Under the pieces are notes generated by a model that worked only from the letters and a program-made list of their open reading frames with translations, was not told the origin of the DNA and did no database searches. The translations under genes were made by a program, and so were the position numbers. A DNA stretch of 64,000 nt. Source: Pseudomonas sp. UBA4617 (GTDB taxonomy: Bacteria > Pseudomonadota > Gammaproteobacteria > Pseudomonadales > Pseudomonadaceae). The stretch is taken from the NCBI RefSeq assembly GCF_002386445.1, contig NZ_DGIR01000021.1, forward strand, positions 223,486 to 287,485, given 5' to 3'. Position 1 is the stretch's first letter. Each line of letters starts with the position of its first letter. This document shows, one piece after another, positions 25,359-33,210 of the stretch.

Positions 25359-26603
25359 CTAAAACTCATGCATCTCAGTCATCGGCCCAAGCGAATTCTC
25401 TCGTAGCGGTTCATCGCTTGGGTCGTACACCAAGCCTCGAATCTTGTGATAGATCAAGCTGCCCGGCACATATTCGATACGCGGTGCGTCAGATGCTTTC
25501 GCACCCCTGAGCCCCATGCCACCCTTGAAGCGGAATGTCATCGACTCCGCTGCGCAGGTCACGTGCGAGAACAGCACGATGTTGGTTCCGCAGTCCTGCT
25601 GCACCGAACTGAACATCACACCGTCAATTCGGGGTTTGCAGTGCGTCGCCAGGTACTCGGCGATGACCTGGGTAGTCAGATAGTCGCGCTCCAGGCCTGG
25701 TAGAACCGGCAGAGTAATCTCGCCGTGCAGATACCTCAGAAATTCTCGCCGGCCTTCTTTGGCGAAAAACGCTGGATCGAAAAAGCTAAGCATGGGCCCC
25801 GGATCAGCCTCCTCCAGGCGCGTGAAGTCCAGCACCCTGACGTCTTTGTTCAATCTGAACTCACCGCTCACGACCGTGCCGCCCACTGGTGGCCGAAGTT
25901 CGGCGATGCAAGTCAGGCGTTCCAGCGCACCATAGAAAGCAGGGACGCCAGCGGGATTCATCCTGCCCTCGCCCGCCCTGACCTTCGGCGGCGCCCCGAG
26001 ATTGCGGGCAGGATTGGCCAGGATTTCATCCACGCTTCCCGATGTCAGGCAGGTGCGGGCGCGGTAAATCGGCGGTGCGTTGTCGGGCGAGAGTACACGA
26101 ACAACCGCGTGTTCACCCAATGGGGCGCAGTATTCACCCAGGTCTTCGAACAACCAGTCAAGAAAGGCCTTCGCGTTATCGTTGAAAAACCGATTGCCGT
26201 GCTTCATGCCCTCCTGGAATTCGCCCCACTGAAAGCGAATGTCGTTCGGCATCGCGGACACCCTGGAGTACGTCACACCATCGCTGTATGACGCGAGTTC
26301 ACTGCACACCGCCGCAACGATAGGTTCGACGTTGTCGCAGCCAAACACTTCGCCGACCCAGAAATCGAGCGGGTTACCGTGCTGGTATTGCTCAGATTCA
26401 ACACCATTCCAGCGGAAGTCGAACTCGCCCTCACAGATGTAACGATCGAGGATTGCCTTGACGAGGGTGACGATCTCAGAGAGCGGGACGCATTGGCTGT
26501 TCGAGTCACACAGGCTACAGACGGCTGAGGCGCCACTGTCCCGAATCTCCCCACCCAGATAAGGATCGACAACGCATTCGTAGCAGACGGTTTTTTGAAG
26601 CAT
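25359..26603 (-). CDS. RES-domain protein with Cys-rich N-terminus (HEPN/RES type)
   Basis: A 414-aa two-part protein. The N-terminus starts with a zinc-finger-like pair, CYEC and CSLC, followed by a helical region like the HEPN/RES N-terminal domain family. The C-terminal half is a RES domain: YRARTC, GRMNPAGVPAFYGA and the Glu in CIAELRPPVGG, the residues that in RES toxins bind and degrade NAD+. NAD+ depletion or RNA-targeted toxicity is the likely activity. The frame continues 25 codons upstream to 26678; the ATG at 26603 was preferred because the family N-terminus starts at the CxxC motif. No RES antitoxin (Xre type) is adjacent. Divergent from the HEPN gene. Confidence 0.8.
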   Translation of the reverse strand: MLQKTVCYECVVDPYLGGEIRDSGASAVCSLCDSNSQCVPLSEIVTLVKAILDRYICEGEFDFRWNGVESEQYQHGNPLDFWVGEVFGCDNVEPIVAAVCSELASYSDGVTYSRVSAMPNDIRFQWGEFQEGMKHGNRFFNDNAKAFLDWLFEDLGEYCAPLGEHAVVRVLSPDNAPPIYRARTCLTSGSVDEILANPARNLGAPPKVRAGEGRMNPAGVPAFYGALERLTCIAELRPPVGGTVVSGEFRLNKDVRVLDFTRLEEADPGPMLSFFDPAFFAKEGRREFLRYLHGEITLPVLPGLERDYLTTQVIAEYLATHCKPRIDGVMFSSVQQDCGTNIVLFSHVTCAAESMTFRFKGGMGLRGAKASDAPRIEYVPGSLIYHKIRGLVYDPSDEPLRENSLGPMTEMHEF

Positions 26604-26767
26604 GGCGATCACATCATCCTTTCGCTCGATGGTGGCAGAATACAGGCACGCATGCAGAGCATGATCGCCGATGATCACTCACAGTCAATACGCCGCCGTC
26701 AAAGCAGCATGGCCCAGACCGGGCCGCGATTTAAAGGCAGCACCACCGACATGGGACAGGAGGCTAC

Positions 26768-27511
26768 ATGAGTGCAAGCAAGGACGTGTTCTTCGAAATC
26801 GAGGCGCAACAATGCAGTTTATGGATTCACAACAAGTACGGCCTGGATCTCACCGCTGAAGACACAACGGGGCTCTGGGATGAGTTCTACGAAGAGTACA
26901 TAGAGATGCTCGATGCGGAACAAGCCGAGTACCTGTGGCTGGAGCGACATTCGCACAAGCAGTTCTTCCATGAGTTCTCCACAGACCTGACAACCGCCTA
27001 CAGCCTGCTGACGCTTGCGGGCAACCAGACTCAAGCCAATATCACCTACAAGCTGGTGTATGCCCATGCAGTGACCTTGCTTGAGGCATTAATCAGCACC
27101 GTCGTACGAAAGCTTGCTATCAGCGAGCCTCGTCTGATGCTGAACCTCGTCACCGAGTACGAAGCGTTGAGCAAGAGAACGATCTCCCTCAAGCAGGTCG
27201 CCCAGGATCCTGCGATCGTTCAGGGCATTGTGCTCAAGGTGTTATCCGAACTCAGCTTCCACAACGTGGCCACCATCCGTGAAATCTTGGGCGCGATGTT
27301 TGGTGAGCACATGAAAGGGCTTGAGATGGCAGACATTGCTCGGATCTGCATCAAGCGGCATGACATCGTCCACCGCAACGGAAAGACCGTCGACGACGAA
27401 CCGATTGATCTGAGCATCGAAGACGTTCAGCAAGCCATCCACGCCATAGAAGTCTTCGCGGCAGACCTGAAGCGCCGGGTTGATGAGGCACTTGAAAAGA
27501 AAGACACGTAG
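26768..27511 (+). CDS. HEPN-domain protein (putative RNase)
   Basis: A 247-aa largely helical protein. The C-terminal third carries IARICIKRHDIVHRNGKT, i.e. R197-x4-H202, the catalytic RX4-6H signature of HEPN ribonucleases. Such proteins act in toxin-antitoxin and phage-defence systems, often through RNA cleavage. AGGAGG precedes the ATG. It is divergent from the RES gene and precedes the CoiA-like gene on the same strand (130-nt gap). No nucleotidyltransferase (MNT) partner is present. Function is inferred from the motif and setting. Confidence 0.75.
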   Translation: MSASKDVFFEIEAQQCSLWIHNKYGLDLTAEDTTGLWDEFYEEYIEMLDAEQAEYLWLERHSHKQFFHEFSTDLTTAYSLLTLAGNQTQANITYKLVYAHAVTLLEALISTVVRKLAISEPRLMLNLVTEYEALSKRTISLKQVAQDPAIVQGIVLKVLSELSFHNVATIREILGAMFGEHMKGLEMADIARICIKRHDIVHRNGKTVDDEPIDLSIEDVQQAIHAIEVFAADLKRRVDEALEKKDT

Positions 27512-27641
27512 GTTCAGCCATAAATCAATAGGTCTAGCGGAGCTGGATATCACCGGGTGGTAGTAAGTGTAAGCAGTTCGGTGGCAGCGCGAAGCCGCAA
27601 TCGGGATTCTGGAAGCACGAGCCAAACGAAAGGAAAGCACC

Positions 27642-29021
27642 ATGTACACCCGTGAATTCGCACAACCCACCGATACGATGCTTCTGACCGCAATCCTTGA
27701 CATGGAGACCGGACTCGACGTTGACCTGCAGGTGTTTCTGAGCCGCGAGCTTGGGCTGGTGATCAAAGACCGCGCTGAACTGGTCAGCCGCTACACGCGC
27801 AATCGCGAAGCACCTTGGCTTGTCTGCCACCTGTGCACTGCACCGGTGATCCTCGTGCGCACCAAGGGGCGTCGCTTCCACTTCCGTCACCACCCCGTAG
27901 AAGAGGTCGAGCAAAAGTGCTCGATCTCCACTCGCGGCCAGCTCAGTGCTCAGCAGATCAACTGCATCAAGTACAACGCAGCAAAAGAAAGCCTGGCCCA
28001 CCTGAAATTGAAGGGCATCATTCGCGACAGCCTGATCGCCGACGAGAACTGCACTGAGCCGCTGGTTGAGGTGGTCTGGAAAGGCATTCGACTGGCCGAT
28101 CGGGCGCAATGGCGCAAACCGGACGTCCAGGTCGAACACGCCGGCCAGCGGATCGCTTTCGAGGTGCAGCTTTCGACGACGTACCTGACCGAGATCGTAG
28201 GCCGCCGTGAGTTTTATCGCCTGAACAACGGCGCGATAATTTGGGTCTTCCAGGACTTCGACCCCAGCCTCACGCGCACCTCCGAGGAGGACATCTTCTA
28301 CCTGAACAACTACAACGTGTTCGTGGTGAATGAGGCCACACTGAAGCGCTCGCAGGAGTCGAAGCGGATGGCGATGGACTGCTGGTTCGCCACCCCGGAG
28401 GTGAAGAATGGCCAGATTTATGACAGGTGGGTCAAAGAGGAAGTGTTCCTGGATCAGCTGACCATCAACCCCAAGGATCAGAAGGTTTACTACAGGGATT
28501 ACGAGTACGTACGCGCAGTGGTCGAACAGTTGCTAAGCGCTTCTGCTGCCCGTCAGTCGTTCATTGATTTCTGGTCAAGGCATGCGGCGAACGACTGCCG
28601 GGAGGCAAATGCCGCCTGGACAACTATCCGGGAAAACATGCGCATCGCGATGCCAGAACTCCTGCTGCCGGCGGATCACCGTTCTGGCAAATTCCACGGC
28701 ATGGTTTCACTGATGTTGAGTGCCCGTTTTGGCTACCCGGTTGGCTACAACCTGCCACGCTTGCTGAACGTCGCCAACACCGCGTTTGATCACTACAAAG
28801 AGTACCTGTACGCGTTCGGGTGGACACTCAGGCTTTACGGCCATGAGCAGCTTTTGAAAGACCAGGACACCAAGGGCACATGGGCACGTCGTACGAAGAT
28901 CATCAAAGAAGGCATGGAAAAGCACGATGAGGCTTTCCGACAGGATCCGTCGTTCAACAAGCTCTTAGCGTTCTTGGTGCCGGAAATCTGTGACAAGCTG
29001 GCTCAAGCCAGAGCTTGGTGA
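27642..29021 (+). CDS. DUF6035/CoiA-like predicted nuclease
   Basis: A 459-aa protein. A zinc-binding-like segment (CHLC, then HFRHHP, about residues 62-85) precedes a restriction-endonuclease-like core: D161 in KPDVQVEH and E174-V-Q176 in RIAFEVQLSTTYLTEI, the D…ExQ variant of PD-(D/E)XK seen in CoiA relatives. A downstream GAIIWVFQDFD strand fits the fold. The C-terminal 220 residues are helical and unassigned. AAAGGAAA lies before the ATG. Likely a DNA-acting defence enzyme; the family name is from memory of similar proteins. Confidence 0.65.
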   Translation: MYTREFAQPTDTMLLTAILDMETGLDVDLQVFLSRELGLVIKDRAELVSRYTRNREAPWLVCHLCTAPVILVRTKGRRFHFRHHPVEEVEQKCSISTRGQLSAQQINCIKYNAAKESLAHLKLKGIIRDSLIADENCTEPLVEVVWKGIRLADRAQWRKPDVQVEHAGQRIAFEVQLSTTYLTEIVGRREFYRLNNGAIIWVFQDFDPSLTRTSEEDIFYLNNYNVFVVNEATLKRSQESKRMAMDCWFATPEVKNGQIYDRWVKEEVFLDQLTINPKDQKVYYRDYEYVRAVVEQLLSASAARQSFIDFWSRHAANDCREANAAWTTIRENMRIAMPELLLPADHRSGKFHGMVSLMLSARFGYPVGYNLPRLLNVANTAFDHYKEYLYAFGWTLRLYGHEQLLKDQDTKGTWARRTKIIKEGMEKHDEAFRQDPSFNKLLAFLVPEICDKLAQARAW

Positions 29022-29167
29022 CTTTGACCGGGCGAGCACACACTGTGCTCGCCCATAGAGCCTCGAACTCAGTGCGTTCGCGCAGCGCTTGGCGACTGAG
29101 CATCGGAATGGGAAAACTCAGCCAGGTATCGTAGACCACTTCAACGCTCGGCTCGTGCTGAACAAAA

Positions 29168-29320
29168 AAAGGGGACAGATTTATTTTTACCGTAGGCTCG
29201 AGTGAACAACATAACTTTGAGAACGACTCGAACATCGTCTCTTGACGTCCGTTGACGCGGGGCAGGCCCAAAATTCATGTTTCATCAGCGAGTGTCACAA
29301 AAAATAAATCTGTCCCCTTT
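29168..29320. mobile_element. MITE-like element with 21-bp terminal inverted repeats
   Basis: Perfect 21-bp terminal inverted repeats: left arm 29168-29188 (AAAGGGGACAGATTTATTTT plus T), right arm 29300-29320. They enclose 111 nt without a gene. The arm sequence resembles ones I associate with REP/RAYT-type transposases. Located between the CoiA-like gene and the GTPase operon. Confidence 0.6.
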
Positions 29321-29353
29321 GAATCCTCGCAGAGATGCCTAAAGAACAAAAAA

Positions 29354-29899
29354 TCAATTTCCAAGATTTTTGAATACATACCAAAGGCTCACACCTAAAC
29401 CTATCAAAGAATAAGCCACCAGAAAAAATCTCATCATCCGCCGCGAACGAACGGCTTTATCATTAGCCAAAGAACACTGATATATCAATGGAGACACCTG
29501 AAGCTCAACATCCTGATCATCCCCATAACAATACGCCATATATATATCACTAGAGCATGTGCGGAACGCATGAGCTACTTCGCGAACCCCATGGCTTGTT
29601 GCATGCCCTCGCCAAGTAAAAGCCAGCATGGAATCTCGATCATCCACTTCTGATCTGGAATCAGGCACGTACCCACCCGTGACAGTATTTAATTGCGCTG
29701 AGTGCTCAAGAAGTAGCGAGAAAGGAAAGTTTGACCTTTCGTAACTTTCGCGACTCTCTCTATGTACTGCCTTGCCAATAAGGTCCAACCCAGCATCTTC
29801 AGTGCGAGCAATTATGCGATCACGCCCTCCCACTGGACCCGAAACAACAAACTCAATAGGTGAGTTCTTTATTACAACAGCACGACCACTTACATTCAT
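29354..29899 (-). CDS. Hypothetical protein with C-terminal membrane anchor (GTPase partner)
   Basis: A 181-aa protein of no recognised family. The soluble N-terminal 155 residues are followed by RSRRMM and one membrane helix (about 159-177), giving a tail-anchored topology with the bulk probably cytoplasmic. It starts 10 nt after the stop of the membrane GTPase gene, so the two are co-transcribed and probably act together. The DNA is clearly more AT-rich than neighbouring core genes, a sign of recent transfer. Confidence 0.6.
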   Translation of the reverse strand: MNVSGRAVVIKNSPIEFVVSGPVGGRDRIIARTEDAGLDLIGKAVHRESRESYERSNFPFSLLLEHSAQLNTVTGGYVPDSRSEVDDRDSMLAFTWRGHATSHGVREVAHAFRTCSSDIYMAYCYGDDQDVELQVSPLIYQCSLANDKAVRSRRMMRFFLVAYSLIGLGVSLWYVFKNLGN

Positions 29900-29909
29900 A
29901 CATGAAACC

Positions 29910-30746
29910 TCAGTTAGTCGCCGTCTGTTTTAATTTCTCTACAAATTTAGCGACATCTGATGCATCTTCATTAGAGAACACAAGCGCCTCAATTGAAGCC
30001 GCTCGATTACCTTGCCTCCAATAAGCCAATTCCTCAGTATAGAAGTCGCTAATTATTTTCTGTTTCTCCACGGAAAGCGTTCCCCATAGGTCGTGCTTAT
30101 TAATTAGAAGCCGCACCCAAATTTTGCGCGCCACTGAACCATCATCGAGATATTGCCTGATTTGCCTCGAAAACTCGCGATGTTTCTCTAGTCGCTGCGC
30201 GTCAATTTCAATATCGCTATCAGAGGCGTTATGATCTATAACAACGCAAAGGCATTGACATTGCTCTGCGAGTTTAAACTGGTGAGAGAATCGCTCTCCT
30301 CCACCATCAAGTATCGCAATATACGTTGGAGGAGCTGTTTGAAAGCTGGCGATATAAGCACTTGTATCTTGCGTTCTTATATTCGCTGAATCCGTGAAGG
30401 ACAACCGATCTTTTAATGTAGTCTTACCAACCATGCTCGGGCCCACAACTGCAAGAGTCATGACCGGAGGGGATATATTACCAATTTCGGCCAGCGATAT
30501 AGTTTTACCAACTAAGTCTTCAGGCTTTTTTATTGCCGGTGGTATCGAGCGCACCAGTGCAGTACCTAATGACAAAAGCACAATTAATGCTCCACCATAG
30601 GTTAATCCTGTAGCCATCACCCCTGTCGTAAACGACCATCCAGCAAGGCTAATTACACTCCCCCCGAGACCCGCCACTCCAGAAACGGTGTTGAGTTCAC
30701 CTACAGCTCGCCCAGGCCATTTGGTCCAACGTCGTGCATTCAGCAT
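29910..30746 (-). CDS. Membrane-anchored Ras/Arf-like small GTPase
   Basis: A 278-aa protein. Two hydrophobic helices (about 24-41 and 45-66) form an N-terminal hairpin; then comes a GTPase domain with G1 GPSMVGKT (102-109), a G3-like LDGGGE (146-151) and G4 NKHD (216-219). G5 is uncertain (VFSNE). The DGGGE motif places a Gly pair where Ras has DTAGQ, so GTP hydrolysis may differ. The start at 30746 has AAGGGAAAG upstream; the frame is open to 30908, so a longer N-terminus is possible. Followed at 10 nt by a tail-anchored partner. Not a housekeeping GTPase; a membrane-acting defence role is inferred. Confidence 0.72.
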   Translation of the reverse strand: MLNARRWTKWPGRAVGELNTVSGVAGLGGSVISLAGWSFTTGVMATGLTYGGALIVLLSLGTALVRSIPPAIKKPEDLVGKTISLAEIGNISPPVMTLAVVGPSMVGKTTLKDRLSFTDSANIRTQDTSAYIASFQTAPPTYIAILDGGGERFSHQFKLAEQCQCLCVVIDHNASDSDIEIDAQRLEKHREFSRQIRQYLDDGSVARKIWVRLLINKHDLWGTLSVEKQKIISDFYTEELAYWRQGNRAASIEALVFSNEDASDVAKFVEKLKQTATN

Positions 30747-30929
30747 TGCTTTCCCTTGCATCAAAGACACTCGCATCCCACCACTTCGGGAAACGAGCTC
30801 AATCAGGTTATTTGTCCATAGCTTAACTGAAGTAGGCTTATCTGAGCGAGTAGAACGTATATTTCGCTTGCAGCCAGACAAGGGAAGCGGAGGAGCTATT
30901 ACGGTCACTCCTCATTTCACGCTCTGAGC

Positions 30930-31045
30930 AGAATCAAAGCTTGCTAGCGTTGGTCGATCTCTGCCTGTCGCCACCGGCAGCTTTTGGCCGTTTGCTGCCC
31001 TCCACGAACCGCCGCTGTGGGTTGAAAGCGGTCGGCCGCTACTAT
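30930..31045. repeat. Possible dispersed Pseudomonas repeat
   Basis: Sequence of the type CTGCCTGTCGCCACCGGCAG, followed by TTTTGGCCGTTTGCTGCC. I have seen similar stretches many times in Pseudomonas genomes, often beside mobile genes. It fills the gap between the GTPase gene and the recombinase pair; no ORF is supported. Confidence 0.3.
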
Positions 31046-31048
31046 CAG

Positions 31049-31336
31049 TCAAATCCTAGCCTGGTGCTCGAAGCCCCATGGTTTTTCTAAACGACGAACT
31101 AGCAGCCGAACGGTCAGCAGGTAGTAGTACCGGGTCGCCGCGCCTCGCCCAGCTAGTCGGTGCTCAAGAAACCAAGTCAAATGTTTTCTCCGCCAAGCCC
31201 AAGGTGTTTCAAGCTGCCACCGTTCAGATATCTCCGCTTGGATGATCTTTGCTTGCCGTAAATGACGCTGCCGCGTTGCGTACGACCCCGTCAGCACCGC
31301 AGCCAAGAACAGCTCCATATCGAATGGCTTGCTCAT
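31049..31336 (-). CDS. Small basic protein coupled to the recombinase
   Basis: A 95-aa helical, Arg-rich protein (RQRHLRQAKIIQAEISERW), without a named domain. Its ATG overlaps the stop of the upstream tyrosine recombinase by 4 nt, so it is translationally coupled and may be an accessory DNA-binding factor for it. No catalytic residues are evident. Function unknown. Confidence 0.6.
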   Translation of the reverse strand: MSKPFDMELFLAAVLTGSYATRQRHLRQAKIIQAEISERWQLETPWAWRRKHLTWFLEHRLAGRGAATRYYYLLTVRLLVRRLEKPWGFEHQARI

Positions 31337-32313
31337 ATGCGTCCTCCAATGTAGGCCGCGACCACATCTATCCGACCGTGCCCCAACTCATAGCTGATTT
31401 GCCTTCGCGCCTCACGATCAAGGTTCCTGTCTACCTGGTAGCATTGGCCGCCGCTGATAGGTACTCGGTGTTGGGTGATTTGCTCATAGCGCTCACATGC
31501 GTACGCCGCTCTTAGCTCATGGAAGCCTTTGAGATTGTGTGCATGCAGGATGTCCCGCGCAGGGCGAATGATTTCTTGCAGAAGATCCAGGTAACTTTCG
31601 TGTGGCGCAATCAGGTTGCGGCTACTCGCAGGCGACACCTGCCGTGCAAACCCAAGTGCATCTTGAACATGGTGGTCCACCGCAATCCATCGTGGCGCCG
31701 AGGCGCCAGCTCGGCCGCCTTTGGTGCCATCCTGGATGTTGATCCTGCCTAGGTCGTTAGCCTCACGGCTCAGCCGTGGCAAGTCGGCTAGGATGGCCTC
31801 ACGCAAGCGCATGCCGGTGGCTCGCGCCAACAGAACAATTGCGGCGGCCCGTTGCTGATGATCGCGGCAAAGCGCATTAACAATCTGCTTAACCTGGTCG
31901 CGGTTTTGGCCCTGAGGCACCGACTGTCGACCCCCGGTGCGCTGCATACCCAACGCCTTGCTCGGGCTTGGCACCTTTACGTACTGATCACCGCGAAGCG
32001 CCGCCATGGTCCTGTTAACGCTGGATAACCGGTTTTGCGCGGTGCTGACGGCGAGATCACCGCGCTTAACAATGTCGCGCAGATACGCCGCGTAGTCGGC
32101 CAATACCTTTCGATCAATCTGCCGCGCATCATTGATACCGGGCCCCTGTTCGGAGCGGCACCACTTTACGAATGCCAACCACCGGTCACAGTGCGCTTTG
32201 ACCGTTCCGTAATGGCCACTGCCGAACATGTCTTTCAGTGCCTGCGGTCCTGCATAGCTCAATTGCCTACCGTAGCCAAAATTGCGACCGTTGCGCCTAC
32301 CCACCAATCCCAT
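31333..32313 (-). CDS. Tyrosine recombinase / integrase-domain protein
   Basis: A 326-aa site-specific recombinase of the island-associated integrase type. The N-terminal half resembles a core-binding domain; catalytic residues are an Arg in ATGMRLREAILADL, HELRAAYACERY, LGHGR and the nucleophile Tyr in VVAAYIGGR at the extreme C-terminus. The start MGLVGRRNG was chosen because GAGG lies 8 nt upstream; the frame is open 15 codons more. This is the second recombinase of the island, about 0.9 kb from the P4-type integrase, suggesting a composite or stacked element. Confidence 0.83.
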   Translation of the reverse strand: MGLVGRRNGRNFGYGRQLSYAGPQALKDMFGSGHYGTVKAHCDRWLAFVKWCRSEQGPGINDARQIDRKVLADYAAYLRDIVKRGDLAVSTAQNRLSSVNRTMAALRGDQYVKVPSPSKALGMQRTGGRQSVPQGQNRDQVKQIVNALCRDHQQRAAAIVLLARATGMRLREAILADLPRLSREANDLGRINIQDGTKGGRAGASAPRWIAVDHHVQDALGFARQVSPASSRNLIAPHESYLDLLQEIIRPARDILHAHNLKGFHELRAAYACERYEQITQHRVPISGGQCYQVDRNLDREARRQISYELGHGRIDVVAAYIGGRI

Positions 32314-32735
32314 GTCGGTCACCTCATCGTTCGCTCTCCGATCCTCGCCCCACGTCATCCCGCCAAGAATGCTGAGTGTTATCAGGGATCAAGGCCCCTG
32401 CGACCTGTGGGGAATGTCCTCTACGCGGGACTGGCGGCTCCTTACGTCCGGGAGCAAGGGCATCTCATGATCTGGCCTCCTGAACACCGTTACCGGTGGG
32501 CGGGTGGAGGCAGTGCTGGCTGACTAAACCAGCGCCTGAAGATCCTGAGCCAGGTGCAAGCAGCAATGCGATGACCGGGGCATGCCTGACTGTCAGTCAG
32601 GTGCAGTCCATTCCCTGGTCTGCGGCACCATCATCTACAGCGCTGTTGCTGGTGACATCGGCGTTTGTCACGCCGATTGTCACGATGGGGATTGCCGCAA
32701 AGCCTTGTGCGATCAGGGCTGCAGCAGTGTTAGAA

Positions 32736-32770
32736 GTGCCCGTCTCTTTCCAGAAGAAAGAGACGGGCAC
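32736..32770. repeat. Perfect 15-bp inverted repeat (hairpin)
   Basis: GTGCCCGTCTCTTTC, 5-nt loop, GAAAGAGACGGGCAC. No T-run follows, so it is not a classical terminator. Confidence 0.75.
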
Positions 32771-33125
32771 AGGTTGGCGCAAAAATTTGGCCAAGCGGAT
32801 AGGTTGCTGCAGGGCAGCGAAGTACGGAGTATCTGGCGCACGAGCGCCATATGTATAAGAGCATCCATCACATGGGTAGTGACCGGGCGAGCTGCCGGAT
32901 GCGAATCGCCCTTGGGGAGAACCACCGCCAGAGCGGCGTGACCTTTAAGGCTCGGGTCACCTGGGGTGCTGTCAACGACAGCCTTTGCACTGTCTTTTCT
33001 ACGCCCGCAATCTGAGAGGGTCAAGCGACTCGCCCACTGGATTTTGCAGTTGAAAATGGCATCGGGCGTGTACGGAATCCCGTGGTTTCCAGTGGCCGAT
33101 TGGGTGCTTTTGATTTTTTAGGTGA

Positions 33126-33170
33126 GGTCCATCCAAACAGGGCGGCTTTGCAGCCCTGTTTGGATGGACC
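33126..33170. repeat. Perfect 18-bp inverted repeat downstream of the integrase
   Basis: GGTCCATCCAAACAGGGC, 9-nt loop, GCCCTGTTTGGATGGACC. Located 40 nt beyond the integrase stop; could end its transcript or be part of a small element. Confidence 0.8.
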
Positions 33171-33210
33171 CGCGTGGAAAGCGGATCACCGAAAATTCGA
33201 AGCCGGGCAC

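Larger units (their letters stand above)
32314..33210. other. 897-nt stretch without a supported gene
   Basis: Several frames of about 100 codons exist on both strands (for example 32496-32858 plus and 32713-33024 minus), but none has a good ribosome-binding site or a family I know. Two large perfect hairpins lie here, listed separately. It may be decayed mobile DNA between the two recombinase genes. Confidence 0.4.

Noticed and set aside
28954..29271. 105-codon minus-strand frame overlapping the end of the CoiA-like gene and the MITE.
   Set aside because: It crosses the inverted-repeat element and antisense coding sequence, without a ribosome-binding site.
32496..33024. Frames of about 100 codons between the two recombinase genes.
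   Set aside because: No ribosome-binding site, no family resemblance, and they read through a perfect hairpin.
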